Positions 8,993 to 20,233 of a stretch of DNA of 64,000 nt are shown here, piece after piece. A model generated the notes under the pieces. That model saw only the letters and a program-made list of their open reading frames with translations, was not told where the DNA came from and did not search any database. Position 1 is the first letter of the stretch. Every line of letters begins with the position of its first letter. Origin of the DNA: Azoarcus sp. (GTDB taxonomy: Bacteria; Pseudomonadota; Gammaproteobacteria; Burkholderiales; Rhodocyclaceae); the NCBI GenBank assembly GCA_030604735.1, contig JAUVVG010000014.1, positions 1 to 64,000 of the forward strand, in the 5' to 3' direction. Both the position numbers and the translations under genes were made by a program.

Positions 8993-9277
8993 TCACTCAA
9001 TGATATCAACTCGCTCGCGCAATTCCTTTCCTGCCTTGAAATGGGGCACGTGCTTCTCCGGCACGTGCACCTTGTCTCCGGACTTCGGGTTGCGCCCGAT
9101 TCGGGGTGGCCGGTAATTCAACGAAAAGCTGCCAAAACCGCGGATTTCGATGCGATCTCCACGCGCTAGCGCGTCGGACATCGCATCGAGAACCATCTTG
9201 ACCGCGAAATCGGCATCCTTGGCGACCAACTGGGGGAATCTCGCCGCCAGTCTCGCGATCAGCTCCGATTTGGTCAT
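8993..9277 (-). CDS. ihfB: Integration host factor beta subunit
   Basis: IHF is the DNA-bending nucleoid protein that works as an IhfA-IhfB heterodimer in replication, recombination and sigma54 promoter activation. The 94 residues start [15 protein letters not shown] and include the DNA-binding arm signature [20 protein letters not shown] with the intercalating proline. The beta assignment (not HU or IHF-alpha) follows from this signature and from its position 15 bp downstream of rpsA, where ihfB is found in Beta- and Gammaproteobacteria. IHF supply is relevant to the sigma54 promoter at 38.7 kb. Confidence 0.96.
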   Translation of the reverse strand: MTKSELIARLAARFPQLVAKDADFAVKMVLDAMSDALARGDRIEIRGFGSFSLNYRPPRIGRNPKSGDKVHVPEKHVPHFKAGKELRERVDIIE

Positions 9278-9292
9278 GACAAATCAGGCTGG

Positions 9293-11002
9293 TTACTGCT
9301 TTTGCTCGTTCAGCTTGGCCTTGAGCAAGGCACCAAGATTGGTGGTACCACTCGCTGCCGCGCTGTCGGAAGCCAGCTTGTTGATCGCATCGCTGGTTTC
9401 AGCCTGATCCTTGGCACGGATCGAAAGATTGATCGAACGGGTCTTGCGATCGACGTTGATGATCATCGCCTCGACCTGATCACCTTCCTTGAGTAAGGTG
9501 GTGAGGTCATCGACACGATGGGCAGCCGCCTCGGAAGCGCGCAGATAGCCTTCGACTTCGTCGTTCAACTCGATCACCGCACCGCGGGCATCAACCGACT
9601 TGACGGTGCCGTTGACCAGAGAGTTCTTCTCGTGAGTCGCGATGAAGTTGGTGTACGGGTCGCCCTCGAGCTGCTTGATGCCCAGCGAGATACGCTCGCG
9701 CTCGACGTCGATCGCCAGCACCACGGCTTCAACTTCGTCGCCCTTCTTGAAACGACGAACCGCTTCTTCGCCGGTCTCGCTCCAGGACAGGTCGGACAGA
9801 TGGACCAGGCCATCGATGCCGCCGTCAAGGCCGATGAACACGCCGAAGTCGGTGATCGACTTGATCTGGCCGCGAACCTTGTCACCCTTCTTGTGGTTGA
9901 TCGCGAAATCGTCCCACGGGTTGGACATGCACTGCTTCATGCCCAGCGAAATACGACGACGCTCTTCGTCGATCTCGAGAATCATCACCTCGACTTCGTC
10001 GCCCAGCTGGACGACCTTGCTCGGGTGGATGTTCTTGTTGGTCCAGTCCATTTCGGACACGTGCACCAAGCCCTCGATGCCCTGCTCGACTTCGACGAAT
10101 GAACCGTAGTCGGTGATGTTGGTGACCTTGCCGAACAGACGGGTGCCCTGCGGGTAGCGGCGGGAAATACCGACCCACGGATCTTCGCCCAACTGCTTCA
10201 GGCCGAGCGACACGCGCTGACGATCCTGGTCGAACTTGAGCACCTTGGCTTCGATCTCGTCGCCGACATTGAGCACTTCCGACGGATGACGGACACGACG
10301 CCAGGCCAGGTCGGTGATGTGCAGCAGGCCATCGATGCCGCCGAGATCGACGAACGCACCGTAATCGGTGATGTTCTTGACCACGCCCTTGACGACGATG
10401 CCTTCCTTGAGGTTCTCGAGCAGCTTCTCGCGCTCTTCACCCATGGTCTCTTCGAGCACGGCGCGGCGCGAAACAACAACGTTGTTGCGCTTGCGGTCGA
10501 GCTTGATGACCTTGAATTCGAATTCCTTGTTCTCGTACGGCGTAGTGTCCTTGACCGGACGCATGTCGACCAGCGAACCCGGCAGGAAGGCGCGGATGCT
10601 GTTGGTCATGACGGTCAAACCACCCTTGACCCGGCCGGACACGACGCCCTTGACCAGGGTACCCTCGTTCAGCGCCTTCTCGAGATCGTTCCAGGCGGAG
10701 ATCCGCTTGGCTTTCTCGCGCGACAGACGGGTTTCACCGTATCCATCTTCCAGGGCATCGATCGCCACGTGGACGAAATCACCGATCTGGACTTCGAGTT
10801 CGCCGCGATCGTCGCGGAACTCTTCGATGGGCACATAGCTCTCGGACTTGAGGCCGGCATTGACGACCACGAAATTGTGATCGATGCTGACCACTTCGGC
10901 GGTGATGACCTCACCGGCACGCATCTCCTGGCGAGCAAGGCTTTCTTCGAAAAGATCGGCGAAACTTTCCATGGAGGCGGAAACAGGGGTGGCAGTTGTC
11001 AT
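9293..11002 (-). CDS. rpsA: 30S ribosomal protein S1
   Basis: S1 binds mRNA on the 30S subunit and promotes initiation on structured or weak-SD messages. The 569-residue product carries six S1 (OB-fold) repeats; the typical strand [20 protein letters not shown] recurs in variant form across repeats 3-6. The ATG at 11000-11002 ([20 protein letters not shown]) is preferred; a second ATG at 10970-10972 starts at [11 protein letters not shown] and is also plausible. It lies between aroA/cmk and ihfB, the classic cmk-rpsA-ihfB order. Confidence 0.97.
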   Translation of the reverse strand: MTTATPVSASMESFADLFEESLARQEMRAGEVITAEVVSIDHNFVVVNAGLKSESYVPIEEFRDDRGELEVQIGDFVHVAIDALEDGYGETRLSREKAKRISAWNDLEKALNEGTLVKGVVSGRVKGGLTVMTNSIRAFLPGSLVDMRPVKDTTPYENKEFEFKVIKLDRKRNNVVVSRRAVLEETMGEEREKLLENLKEGIVVKGVVKNITDYGAFVDLGGIDGLLHITDLAWRRVRHPSEVLNVGDEIEAKVLKFDQDRQRVSLGLKQLGEDPWVGISRRYPQGTRLFGKVTNITDYGSFVEVEQGIEGLVHVSEMDWTNKNIHPSKVVQLGDEVEVMILEIDEERRRISLGMKQCMSNPWDDFAINHKKGDKVRGQIKSITDFGVFIGLDGGIDGLVHLSDLSWSETGEEAVRRFKKGDEVEAVVLAIDVERERISLGIKQLEGDPYTNFIATHEKNSLVNGTVKSVDARGAVIELNDEVEGYLRASEAAAHRVDDLTTLLKEGDQVEAMIINVDRKTRSINLSIRAKDQAETSDAINKLASDSAAASGTTNLGALLKAKLNEQKQ

Positions 11003-11122
11003 AAAAGTTGATTGATCCAGAATACCGCCGGATGACGGCAACCATTCAGTAAATTGAAATCGGGCCCGCACCGTTTACTCGGCCAGACCCACGCTCTTGC
11101 ACGACACGACGCCAAAAACCGG

Positions 11123-13057
11123 TCAGTCGCGCACTCTTTCCAGCACGAAGGCCACCGCCTCTTCGACCGTCATCCCGGTCGTATCGAGCAGCACCGCATC
11201 GGGCAGTTTCCTCAAAGGCGCCACAGACCGCGCCGCATCGCGTGCGTCACGTTCTTCAAGATCCTTTGAAAGACTTTCAATGTTAGCAGGCATTCCCTTA
11301 TCGATCAACTGCTTATATCGACGCTCCGCCCGGACCTCGACACTGGCGGTCAGATAGAACTTGTGCGCCGCATCGGGGAACACGACCGAGCCCATATCAC
11401 GTCCTTCGGCGACCAGGCCAGGGGCCGTCCGGAAGTCGCGCTGCCTATCCAGCAACGCGGCCCTGACCGCCGGGAGCGCCGCCACCTTGGAAGCACCTAC
11501 CGAGCAGATTTCCTCCCGGATCAACTCGGTCACGTCGTCCTTCTCCAGCACGATACGCCCGGCCTCGAAGCACACCGCCAGCCGGGCGGCGATGCGTGCG
11601 ACCCGCACTTCGTCGTCGAGTGGGACGCCGGAGCGCATCGCGGCCAGCGCCACCAGCCGGTAAAGCGAACCGCTGTCCAGATAGGCAAAGCCCAGTGCCT
11701 CGGCCACACGCGCCGCGACCGTGCCCTTGCCCGAGGCAGAAGGTCCGTCGATGGCGATCACCGGAATCGCCCGCGCGATCGATGTGAAACAGTCGAAATA
11801 GGTCGGGAAAGTCTTGTTCACACAGCGCGGATCGTTGATCCGGACCCGGCAAGCACCCAAGGTCACCAGCGAGAAACACATCGCCATGCGGTGGTCGTCA
11901 TAGGTGTCGATCGCGGCTGGCTGCAGCCGCACGGGCGGTACGATACGCAGGTAGTCCGGGCCTTCCTCGACGCTCGCGCCGACCTTGCGTAACTCGGTCG
12001 CCATCGCGGCCAAGCGGTCGGTTTCCTTGACCCGCCAGCTGGCGATGTTGCGCAGCCGGCAGGGGCCATCGGCGAACAAGGCGGCCACCGCCAGCGTCAT
12101 CGCCGCATCCGGAATATGGTTGAGGTCGAGGTCGAAGGCTTTCAAGCGCCCTTGGGCAGGAGCACGGGCTTCTATCCAGTTGTCTCCCATTTCGACCCGC
12201 GCACCGAGCTGCTGCAGCGCCGCCGCGAAACGGACATCGCCCTGAATACTGGCCTGACCGACCCCCTCCACCCTGACCGGGCCGCCCCCGATCGCACCAG
12301 CCGCAAGAAAGTACGACGCCGAGGACGCGTCCCCCTCGACAAAGATCGTGCCCGGACTGGTATAGCCCGCCCCGGCCGGCACGATGAAACGCTCCCAGCC
12401 GACGCGGCTCACTTCGACCCCGAAGCGCGCCATCAATTCCAGCGTGATCGCGATGTAGGGTTTCGAAATCAGTTCGCCGACGACTTCTATCGTGGTCTCG
12501 GTACCGGTCAAGGGCAAGGCCATCAACAGCGCAGTCAGGAACTGACTGGATACGTCGCCGCGGACCTTGACCACCCCGCCGGCCCGAATCTGTCCAGGCA
12601 GCACCTGCAGCGGAGGAAAGCCGTCGTTACCCTCGTAATGTATCTCGGCGCCGAGTTGCCGCAACCCATCGACCAGATCCCCGATCGGACGCTCATGCAT
12701 GCGCGCGACGCCGGAAAGCCGGTACTGTCCGCCGGACAGCGCCAGCGCCGCGGTAAGTGGTCGAATCGCGGTGCCGGCGTTGCCGAGGAACAGATCGGCC
12801 GACTTGACCGGAACAACGCCGCCCACGCCGCGCACCAGATATTCACCGTCGTCGCCATCCCGCGACCACTCGACCCCGAGCTTGGCGAGTGCGTCAAGCA
12901 TGCGGTCGACATCATCCGAGGCCAACAGATCGCGGATGCAGGTTTCGCCACGCGCCAACGCGGCCAGCAGCAAGGTGCGGTTGGAGATGCTCTTGGAGCC
13001 GGGCAGACGCAGCGTCCCGCCGGCGCCGAGCATGGGAGGGAGATCGAGGAATTCCAT
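11123..13057 (-). CDS. aroA-cmk: Fused EPSP synthase / cytidylate kinase
   Basis: One uninterrupted 644-codon frame encodes two enzymes. Residues 1 to about 428 are EPSP synthase (shikimate pathway step 6): [13 protein letters not shown] at the start, [11 protein letters not shown] (the class I, glyphosate-sensitive type loop) near 93, and [11 protein letters not shown] near 343. From about 430 a complete CMP kinase begins with [14 protein letters not shown] (P-loop, near 438-446), which phosphorylates CMP and dCMP. Such fusions are annotated in some Betaproteobacteria. The ATG at 13055-13057 gives the normal MEFLDLPP start; a GTG two codons upstream overlaps the tyrA stop. Both domains have full length, so this is a real fusion and not a frameshift. 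Confidence 0.94.
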   Translation of the reverse strand: MEFLDLPPMLGAGGTLRLPGSKSISNRTLLLAALARGETCIRDLLASDDVDRMLDALAKLGVEWSRDGDDGEYLVRGVGGVVPVKSADLFLGNAGTAIRPLTAALALSGGQYRLSGVARMHERPIGDLVDGLRQLGAEIHYEGNDGFPPLQVLPGQIRAGGVVKVRGDVSSQFLTALLMALPLTGTETTIEVVGELISKPYIAITLELMARFGVEVSRVGWERFIVPAGAGYTSPGTIFVEGDASSASYFLAAGAIGGGPVRVEGVGQASIQGDVRFAAALQQLGARVEMGDNWIEARAPAQGRLKAFDLDLNHIPDAAMTLAVAALFADGPCRLRNIASWRVKETDRLAAMATELRKVGASVEEGPDYLRIVPPVRLQPAAIDTYDDHRMAMCFSLVTLGACRVRINDPRCVNKTFPTYFDCFTSIARAIPVIAIDGPSASGKGTVAARVAEALGFAYLDSGSLYRLVALAAMRSGVPLDDEVRVARIAARLAVCFEAGRIVLEKDDVTELIREEICSVGASKVAALPAVRAALLDRQRDFRTAPGLVAEGRDMGSVVFPDAAHKFYLTASVEVRAERRYKQLIDKGMPANIESLSKDLEERDARDAARSVAPLRKLPDAVLLDTTGMTVEEAVAFVLERVRD

Positions 13058-13059
13058 GG

Positions 13060-13950
13060 TCACTCAATAATCGTCGGGTTCTGGAACTGCGCCGCCCAGG
13101 CATCACGGGCGGTGCGCGCTTCCGAAAAATGCTGCTCCAGCCTTTCACCATCGGCCGACAGCAACAAGGCCCGCAGATAAGCCAGCTCTGCCAGGTACTC
13201 ATCCAGTTCGGCCAGCACCGCCTGCCGATTGGCGATGCAGATGTCGCGCCACATCTCGGGGTGGCTGCTGGCGATGCGGGTGAAATCACGAAAACCACCG
13301 GCGGCGAAGCCGAAAAGCTGCTCCGCATTGGCCCGACCGGCCAGGTCATGGACCAGGCCGAAGGCCAGCAGATGCGGCAAGTGACTGACCGCGGCAAAAA
13401 CCCGATCGTGATCGTGGGGCGGCATCTCGTGGATCTGCGCGCCACACGCCTCCCAGGCCTGGCGCACGGCCAGCACCGCCGACGGTTCGTTCTCCGGCAA
13501 GGGGGTGAGCACCACCTTGCGTCCCTCGTACAGCTCGGCGAAAGCGGCGTCGACCCCGCTTTTCTCGGCGCCTGCGATCGGATGGGCTGGCACGACATTC
13601 GGCAACCTATCGCCCAGGTGCCGATATATGGCCTCGATCACGTCACGTTTGGTGCTACCGGCATCGGTCACCACGGTATCCGGCCCCAGATGCGGCGCCA
13701 TCGCCGCCATGATCGCTTCCATCTGACCCACCGGCGGCGCGAGCAGCACGAAGTCGGCCCCATCCAGCGCGTCGGCCCATGAGCTCGCGGCCTGGTCGAT
13801 CACGCCGAGCGCGCTGGCTCGCTCCAGCGACGCCGTCGAGCGACCGACACCGACGACATGACGCACCACACCGGCCTTGCGCAAGGCAAGCGCGAACGAT
13901 CCCCCGATCAACCCGACCCCGCATATCACCAGCTTCTTGATCACAAGCAT
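13060..13950 (-). CDS. tyrA: Prephenate/arogenate dehydrogenase
   Basis: Oxidatively decarboxylates prephenate (or arogenate) to hydroxyphenylpyruvate (or tyrosine) with NAD(P). The 296-residue product has the N-terminal Rossmann motif [14 protein letters not shown] and the conserved helical dimer domain, including [15 protein letters not shown]. No chorismate mutase or ACT domain is attached. The ATG at 13948-13950 is chosen because upstream codons overlap the hisC tail. It lies 11 bp after hisC and abuts aroA. Confidence 0.93.
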   Translation of the reverse strand: MLVIKKLVICGVGLIGGSFALALRKAGVVRHVVGVGRSTASLERASALGVIDQAASSWADALDGADFVLLAPPVGQMEAIMAAMAPHLGPDTVVTDAGSTKRDVIEAIYRHLGDRLPNVVPAHPIAGAEKSGVDAAFAELYEGRKVVLTPLPENEPSAVLAVRQAWEACGAQIHEMPPHDHDRVFAAVSHLPHLLAFGLVHDLAGRANAEQLFGFAAGGFRDFTRIASSHPEMWRDICIANRQAVLAELDEYLAELAYLRALLLSADGERLEQHFSEARTARDAWAAQFQNPTIIE

Positions 13951-13961
13951 CGACTCGTCTC

Positions 13962-15068
13962 TCAGCCCGCCGGGGCCAGCGCCTTTTTCAGGGCCTTGAT
14001 GAAACGGGCATTTTCCTCGGGCAGACCGATGGACACCCGCAACCATTGCGGCATGCCATAACCTGCGATCGGTCGGACGATGACGCCCTGCTTCAGCAAG
14101 GCGGCGTTGACCGTCGCGGCGTCACCCACTTTGAAAGTAATGAAGTTTCCAGCCGACGGAATCCACTCCAGCGACAAGGCCTGGAAGGCCTGCTCCAGCA
14201 ATGCCATGCCACGCCGATTGATCTCGGCGCTTCTGGCCAGGAACTCCTCATCCTCCAGCGCCGCGGTCGCCGCGGCCAGTGCGACGCTGCTGACATTGAA
14301 CGGCTGACGGACCCGGTTGAGAAGGTCCACGACCTCGGGTTGCCCGATGCCGTAACCGACACGCAGGCCGGCCAACCCATACGCCTTTGAAAAAGTACGC
14401 GACACCAGCAGATTCGGGAATCGCGCCAGCCATGCCAGGCTGTCGTAGCGTTGCTCCGGGCGCAGGTACTCGGTATAGGCCTCGTCGAGCACGACCAGCA
14501 CATCATCGGGCACTCCGCCCAAAAAGGTCTCTATCTCGTCGCCGGCGATGAAGGTCCCGGTCGGATTGTTCGGGTTGGCGATGAAGACGATCCGCGTATC
14601 GGGCGTGATCGCGGCCGCCATCGCGGCGAGATCGTGACCGTAATCCCTGGCGGGCACCGCGATACAGCGCCCGCCGGCGGCGTTGGTCGCCAGCGGATAA
14701 ACCGCGAAGGCATACTGCGAGAACACCGCCGCCGACCCTGGAGCGATAAACGCGCGCGCCGCCAGTTCCAGCACATCGTTCGACCCGTTGCCGAGCACGA
14801 TCTGCTCGGACGCCACGCCGAAACGCCGCGACAGCGCAGCCTTCAACTCGAAGCCGTTGCCGTCGGGATAGCGCTCGATACCGGCCAGCGCAGCGGTCGC
14901 CGCATCGCGCGCCCGGGCACTCATCCCGAGCGGATTCTCGTTGGACGCAAGCTTGACGATGCCCGCCTCGGACAAGCCCATCTCCCGGGCCAGCTCGCCA
15001 ATGGGCTTGCCCGGCTGATAAGGGGATATCGAACGGATGTGGGCCGGAGCCCGATCAACCAGACGCAT
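13962..15068 (-). CDS. hisC: Histidinol-phosphate aminotransferase
   Basis: A class I/II PLP aminotransferase of 368 residues, used in histidine synthesis and, within this operon context, likely also for aromatic amino transfer. Visible motifs: KLASNENPLG, NPNNPTGTF around 165-173, DEAY around 195, and the PLP lysine K228 in SRTFSKAYGLAGLRVGYG. It lies between pheA and tyrA, as in the serC-pheA-hisC-tyrA-aroA supraoperon known from Pseudomonas, where the equivalent aminotransferase has broad specificity. Confidence 0.93.
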   Translation of the reverse strand: MRLVDRAPAHIRSISPYQPGKPIGELAREMGLSEAGIVKLASNENPLGMSARARDAATAALAGIERYPDGNGFELKAALSRRFGVASEQIVLGNGSNDVLELAARAFIAPGSAAVFSQYAFAVYPLATNAAGGRCIAVPARDYGHDLAAMAAAITPDTRIVFIANPNNPTGTFIAGDEIETFLGGVPDDVLVVLDEAYTEYLRPEQRYDSLAWLARFPNLLVSRTFSKAYGLAGLRVGYGIGQPEVVDLLNRVRQPFNVSSVALAAATAALEDEEFLARSAEINRRGMALLEQAFQALSLEWIPSAGNFITFKVGDAATVNAALLKQGVIVRPIAGYGMPQWLRVSIGLPEENARFIKALKKALAPAG

Positions 15069-15146
15069 GTCTGTCTCCTCGGATGTCTGTCAATGTCAGT
15101 GCTTGCGCCGGACCTCGTCCATCAAGCAGGCCGCCGCGCCTTGGCG

Positions 15147-16211
15147 TCAAATGGCCGCGATCGGATAGGAACCCAGCACCTTCACGAAGGCCGCCTTGTC
15201 GTTGAGCTCCATGAGCGCCGCCGCGACCTCCGGATCATCCTGATGACCGAGGAAGTCGACATAGAAAACATACTCCCACAAGCCGCCCCGCGCGGGACGG
15301 GACTGAAGCTTGGTCATGTCCACGCCATGGCGCGCGAGCGGCTCTATCAGTGCATACATCGCGCCCGGGCGATTTGGCGCCGAGAACACCAGCGACGTCT
15401 TGTCCTTGCCGGAGGGGCCGGCATCGTGACGCGCGATGACCAGAAAACGGGTGGTATTGTTGGGATCGTCTTCGATGTTCGCGGCCAGGACCTTGAGATT
15501 GTAGAGCTCTGCCGCCGCCTCGCCGGCGATCGCGCACGACTCCGGATCCTCCCCGGCGAGCCTGGCCGCTTCGGCATTGCTCGCCACGGGTATACGCGGC
15601 AGGTTGGACAGGTTGCGATTGAGCCACTCGTGACACTGTGCCAGCGACTGGGCGTGGGAATAAAGCCGCTTTGCCGCACCGATACCATCGGCCTGCGACA
15701 ACAAATGCTGGTGGATGCGCAGCTTGACCTCGCCACAGATACGCACCGGGTTGGCAAGCAGCAGATCCAGCGTGCCACCGACCGCGCCTTCGGTCGAATT
15801 CTCGACCGGCACCACCCCATAGTCGGCATTGCCGGCTTCGACCGCACGGAAGACGTCGTCGATCGCACCCATCGGCAGGAAATTGGGCGCCGACCCGAAA
15901 TGCTTGCGTGATGCGCTTTCCGAGAAGGTCCCGGCCGGCCCGAGGTAGGCCACCTTGAGCGGCTGCTCCAGCGCCAGACATGCGGACATGATCTCGCGGA
16001 AGATCCGCTGCACGGCACTGTCGGGCAAGGGGCCCGGGTTGGCATCGGCCAGGCGCCGCAGCACCTGTGCCTCGCGTTCGGGACGATAGAGATTGCCCTG
16101 CTTGATCTCGCCGATGCGCTGCGCATGGCTGGCGCGCTCGGCAAGGCGCGCGAGAATCTCCTCGTCCAGCCTGTCGATGTTGTTCCTGAGGTTCAGCAGT
16201 TCGTCACTCAT
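15147..16211 (-). CDS. pheA: Chorismate mutase / prephenate dehydratase (P-protein)
   Basis: A bifunctional enzyme of phenylalanine synthesis, 354 residues. Residues 1-90 form the AroQ chorismate mutase (LRNNIDRLDEEILARLAERA), about 92-270 the prephenate dehydratase (YLGPAGTFSESA at the start; NNTTRFLVI at the catalytic TRF motif), and about 280-354 an ACT domain for phenylalanine feedback. The ACT motif usually written ESRP reads QSRP here. ATG at 16209-16211 starts MSDELLNLRNN; the longer frame adds residues overlapping the serC-pheA gap. Confidence 0.95.
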   Translation of the reverse strand: MSDELLNLRNNIDRLDEEILARLAERASHAQRIGEIKQGNLYRPEREAQVLRRLADANPGPLPDSAVQRIFREIMSACLALEQPLKVAYLGPAGTFSESASRKHFGSAPNFLPMGAIDDVFRAVEAGNADYGVVPVENSTEGAVGGTLDLLLANPVRICGEVKLRIHQHLLSQADGIGAAKRLYSHAQSLAQCHEWLNRNLSNLPRIPVASNAEAARLAGEDPESCAIAGEAAAELYNLKVLAANIEDDPNNTTRFLVIARHDAGPSGKDKTSLVFSAPNRPGAMYALIEPLARHGVDMTKLQSRPARGGLWEYVFYVDFLGHQDDPEVAAALMELNDKAAFVKVLGSYPIAAI

Positions 16212-16237
16212 GTCGTCCCCGAATCGAATCCATCCGA

Positions 16238-17338
16238 TCAAGCATGCTGGCGGGCGAAGGCGCCCATGTAATCCACCAGCGCCTCGACCCCGGCCAGCGG
16301 CATCGCGTTGTAGATCGAAGCCCGCATTCCGCCGACCGATTTGTGCCCTTTCAGCTGCGCCAGGCCGGCTTCGTCCGCCCCGGCGAGGAAGGCGGCGTTC
16401 AAGGACTCGTCCTTGAGGCGGAACGGAATGTTCATCAGCGAGCGCGCCGACACTTCGACTTCGTTGATGTAAAAACCGCTGGTGTCGATGAAGTGGTATA
16501 GGCGCTCGGCCTTGGCACGGTTGACCTGCTCGATCGCCTCCAGCCCGCCCTGATCACGCAGCCACCGGAACACCAGGCCCGACACGTAGATCGCAAAAGT
16601 CGGCGGGGTGTTCAGCATGGAGCCATTGTCGGCCATGCTGCGATAACTCATCACCGAGGGCGTTCCCGGCCAGGCGCGATCGAGCAGATCCTCACGCACG
16701 ATCACGATTACCAGACCGGACGGACCGATGTTCTTCTGCGCCCCGGCATAGATCATGCCGTAATCGGACACGTCGATCCGGCGCGACAGGATGTGGGACG
16801 ACATGTCGGCCACCAGCGGCACCCCGGCCGTGAGAAACGGTGCGACGTCGGAACACTCGACGCCATGAATGGTTTCGTTGGTGCACACATGGGCATACGC
16901 GGCGCGCGGGTCGATCCGGATCTCTTTCGGGCGCAGAAAGCGCCGGAATCCATCGGCCTCGGTGGAGGCGGCAAGCCGCACGTCCCCACCGATCGCAGCG
17001 GCGATCTGCTGCGCCTCGCGCACCGCCTTGCGCGACCAGGCCCCGGTGACGAAGTAGTCGGCCCGCCCGCCCGCGAGCAGGTTCATCGGGATCTGCGCGA
17101 ACTGCTGGGTTGCACCGCCTTGCAGAAACAGCACCTTGTAGTGATCGGGCACCGCCAGCAAGGCACGCAGGTCGGCCTCGGCCGCCTCGATGATGGAGGT
17201 GAAGGCCGCACCGCGGTGACTCATCTCCATCACGCTGCAACCCGCATCGCGCCATTCGAGCAGTTCGTCCGCCACCTGTGCGAGCACCGGTTCCGGCAGG
17301 GCCGCCGGCCCCGAGCTGAAGTTATACACTCTCGCCAT
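16238..17338 (-). CDS. serC: Phosphoserine aminotransferase
   Basis: A PLP enzyme of serine synthesis (3-phosphohydroxypyruvate to phosphoserine) that also acts in pyridoxal synthesis. The 366 residues start MARVYNFSSGPAALPEPVL, the family signature; K202 in YAGAQKNIGPSG is the PLP lysine. Upstream codons in this frame overlap the gyrA 3' end and are excluded. It starts 16 bp after the gyrA stop and precedes pheA by 26 bp. Confidence 0.96.
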   Translation of the reverse strand: MARVYNFSSGPAALPEPVLAQVADELLEWRDAGCSVMEMSHRGAAFTSIIEAAEADLRALLAVPDHYKVLFLQGGATQQFAQIPMNLLAGGRADYFVTGAWSRKAVREAQQIAAAIGGDVRLAASTEADGFRRFLRPKEIRIDPRAAYAHVCTNETIHGVECSDVAPFLTAGVPLVADMSSHILSRRIDVSDYGMIYAGAQKNIGPSGLVIVIVREDLLDRAWPGTPSVMSYRSMADNGSMLNTPPTFAIYVSGLVFRWLRDQGGLEAIEQVNRAKAERLYHFIDTSGFYINEVEVSARSLMNIPFRLKDESLNAAFLAGADEAGLAQLKGHKSVGGMRASIYNAMPLAGVEALVDYMGAFARQHA

Positions 17339-17354
17339 CGTTATCTCCGCGAAT

Positions 17355-20006
17355 CTAACCCGCTGACGAATCGCTATCCGGCTCACCGTCGGACTTTTGT
17401 TCCGGCTCGGCAGGCGACGCTTGGGCCGAATCTGCCTCCGGGGTGTCGGACTCATCCACGCCCAGCACATCCTCGTCCGACTCGGCCACTTTCTCTATGC
17501 CGGCCAGCCAGGTCCCTTCGTCCAGGTTGATCAGCGTCACACCCTGGGTGGCGCGGCCCAACTCACGGATGTCCTGGACTCGGGTCCGGATCAGCACCCC
17601 GGCCGTGGAGATCAGCATCACCTCGTCGAGCGGCTCGACCAGACAGGCGCCGATCAGTTTGCCGTTCCGGTCCGAGGTCTGGATCGCGATCATGCCCTTG
17701 GTACCGCGGCTATGGCGGGTGTATTCGGCCACCGGGGTCCGTTTGCCATAACCGTTCTCAGTCGCGGTCAGGACCGAATCCGAGTCGTCGCGGGTCACCA
17801 GCATCGCGATCACGCGCTGGTCGTCTTCCAGGTTCATGCCGCGCACGCCGCGCGCTTCCCGTCCCATCGGCCGCACATCCTGCTCGGGGAAACGCACCGC
17901 CTTGCCCGCATCCGAGAACAGCATCACGTCGCACTCACCGTCGGTAATCGCCACCCCGACCAGGTGGTCGCCGTCATCCAGATTGACCGCGATGATGCCT
18001 GCCTTGCGCGGATTGGAGAAGGCGGTGAGCGCGGTCTTCTTGACCGTGCCCTCGGAAGTCGCCATGAAGATGAAATGGTCGTCATCGAAGCCCTGGACAG
18101 GCAGCACCGCGGTGATCTTCTCGCCCTCGGTCAACGGGAACAGGTTGACGATAGGCTTGCCGCGGGCGTTGCGCGCGCCCTCCGGCACTTCATAGACCTT
18201 GAGCCAATACACCCGGCCACGATTCGAGAAGCACAGAATGTAATCATGTGTGTTCGCCACGAACAGGCGGTCGATGAAATCGTCGTCCTTCATGCCGGTG
18301 GCCTGCTTGCCCCGGCCACCGCGGCGCTGGGCCCGGTAATCGGTCAGCGGCTGGCGCTTGAAGTAACCACCATGGGACAGCGTGACCACCATGTCTTCCG
18401 GTGCGATCAGGTCCTCGATGTTGATCTCGGCGGTGTTCATCACCACTTCCGAGCGGCGCGGGTCGCCGAACTGGTTGCGGATCGCGGTGAGCTCTTCGAC
18501 GATGATCGCCGTGATCCGCTCCGGACGGGCGAGGATGTCGAGCAGGTCGGCGATGATCGCCATCACCTCGCGGTACTCGGTCAGGATCTTGTCCTGCTCC
18601 AGGCCGGTCAGGCGCTGCAGGCGCAGCTCCAGTATTGCCTGAGCCTGCACGTCGGACAGACGATAGCCTTGGGCCGACAATCCGAACTCGGGCAACAGGC
18701 CTTCCGGACGATAGCTGTCGGACTCGGCCCGCGACAACATCTCCTCGACCAGCGGCGAGCGCCAGGTGCGCGCCAGCAATTCGCGCTTGGCGTCCGCCGG
18801 GGTCGGGGCGGCCTTGATCAGCGCGATCACCTCATCCACGTTGGACAATGCGACTGCCAACCCCTCCAGGATATGGCCGCGATCGCGCGCCTTGCGCAGC
18901 TCGAACACGGTCCGGCGGGTGATCACTTCCCTCCGGTGGGAGAGGAAGCAATCGAGCATCTGCTTCAGGTTCAGGGTGCGCGGACGACCGTCCACCAGCG
19001 CCACCATGTTCATGCCGAAGGTGTCCTGCAGCTGGGTCTGCTTGAACAGATTGTTCAGCACCACTTCCGGCACTTCGTTGCGCTTGAGCTCGATGACGAC
19101 ACGCATGCCCGATTTGTCCGACTCGTCTCGAATCTCGCTGATGCCCTCTATCTTCTTCTCGTTGACCAGCTCGGCCATGCGCTCGAGCAGGGTCCGCTTG
19201 TTCACCTGGTAGGGCAGCTCATCGACGATGATGGACTGACGGTTGCCCTTTTCCATGTCCTCGAAGTGGGTGCGCGCGCGCATCACCACCCTGCCCCGCC
19301 CGGTGCGATAGCCGTCATGGACGCCCCCCAGGCCGTAGATCAGCGCTGCGGTCGGAAAGTCAGGCGCCTGGATAATCTCGATCAGCTGCTCGATGTCGGT
19401 CTCGGGCTCCTGCAGCAGGCGCAGGCAGGCATCGACGACTTCGCCGAGGTTGTGCGGAGGAATATTGGTCGCCATGCCCACCGCGATCCCGCTCGAACCA
19501 TTGATCAGCAGGTTGGGAATCTTCGCCGGCAGGATCAGCGGCTCCTTCTCGGAGCCATCGTAGTTGGGGCCGAAGTCGACCGTTTCCTTGACGATGTCGG
19601 CCAGCAGCTCGTGCCCGATACGCGCCATCCGGATCTCGGTGTAACGCATCGCAGCCGCATTGTCGCCGTCCACCGAGCCGAAGTTGCCCTGGCCATCGAC
19701 GAGCATGTAGCGCAGCGAAAAATCCTGTGCCATCCTGACGATGGTGTCGTACACCGCGGAGTCGCCGTGGGGATGGTACTTACCGATCACGTCGCCGACG
19801 ATACGCGCCGACTTCTTGTAGGGCTTAGTCCAGTCGTTCGAGAGCTCGTGCATCGCGAACAAGACACGGCGGTGCACCGGTTTCAAACCATCCCGCGCAT
19901 CGGGCAATGCGCGTCCGACGATTACGCTCATCGCGTAATCCAGATACGAGTGCCGCATCTCCTCTTCAAGACTGATCGGGAGTGTTTCCTTGGCGAACGA
20001 AGTCAT
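17355..20006 (-). CDS. gyrA: DNA gyrase subunit A
   Basis: The breakage-rejoining subunit of gyrase, 883 residues. The catalytic tyrosine is Y122 in [10 protein letters not shown]. The quinolone-resistance region reads [13 protein letters not shown] with Ser83 and Asp87, the usual quinolone-susceptible residues. A GyrA-box QRRGGRG near residue 560 begins the DNA-wrapping C-terminal propeller. An acidic tail ([20 protein letters not shown] and onward) ends the protein; such tails tune supercoiling in other gyrases. The ATG at 20004-20006 gives the normal N terminus. It heads the serC-pheA-hisC-tyrA-aroA/cmk-rpsA run. Confidence 0.98.
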   Translation of the reverse strand: MTSFAKETLPISLEEEMRHSYLDYAMSVIVGRALPDARDGLKPVHRRVLFAMHELSNDWTKPYKKSARIVGDVIGKYHPHGDSAVYDTIVRMAQDFSLRYMLVDGQGNFGSVDGDNAAAMRYTEIRMARIGHELLADIVKETVDFGPNYDGSEKEPLILPAKIPNLLINGSSGIAVGMATNIPPHNLGEVVDACLRLLQEPETDIEQLIEIIQAPDFPTAALIYGLGGVHDGYRTGRGRVVMRARTHFEDMEKGNRQSIIVDELPYQVNKRTLLERMAELVNEKKIEGISEIRDESDKSGMRVVIELKRNEVPEVVLNNLFKQTQLQDTFGMNMVALVDGRPRTLNLKQMLDCFLSHRREVITRRTVFELRKARDRGHILEGLAVALSNVDEVIALIKAAPTPADAKRELLARTWRSPLVEEMLSRAESDSYRPEGLLPEFGLSAQGYRLSDVQAQAILELRLQRLTGLEQDKILTEYREVMAIIADLLDILARPERITAIIVEELTAIRNQFGDPRRSEVVMNTAEINIEDLIAPEDMVVTLSHGGYFKRQPLTDYRAQRRGGRGKQATGMKDDDFIDRLFVANTHDYILCFSNRGRVYWLKVYEVPEGARNARGKPIVNLFPLTEGEKITAVLPVQGFDDDHFIFMATSEGTVKKTALTAFSNPRKAGIIAVNLDDGDHLVGVAITDGECDVMLFSDAGKAVRFPEQDVRPMGREARGVRGMNLEDDQRVIAMLVTRDDSDSVLTATENGYGKRTPVAEYTRHSRGTKGMIAIQTSDRNGKLIGACLVEPLDEVMLISTAGVLIRTRVQDIRELGRATQGVTLINLDEGTWLAGIEKVAESDEDVLGVDESDTPEADSAQASPAEPEQKSDGEPDSDSSAG

Positions 20007-20233
20007 CTCGCAGTTTCGGCCTTTGCCGCGTTGAACAGAACACGAAATGTTATCACGACGGGGCAGTGTCGCTGCAGGCGACGTCAGCCCTGGACGCCTT
20101 CACACCCCGCGCCCCGCAACCGACACAGGCGAAGCCGATCAAGCCGGCGGTGTGCAGGCTTCACCGGCTGTGCTTAAATCCGTGCGGCTACGCCCCGAAT
20201 CGACAACACCAAAATCATCGGAAACACACCCAC

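Noticed and set aside
17397-20177. A 926-codon open frame on the plus strand opposite gyrA
   Set aside because: Antisense frame kept open by GC-rich codon bias; the residues are His/Arg/Gln-rich and no family is recognisable, while gyrA on the other strand is certain.
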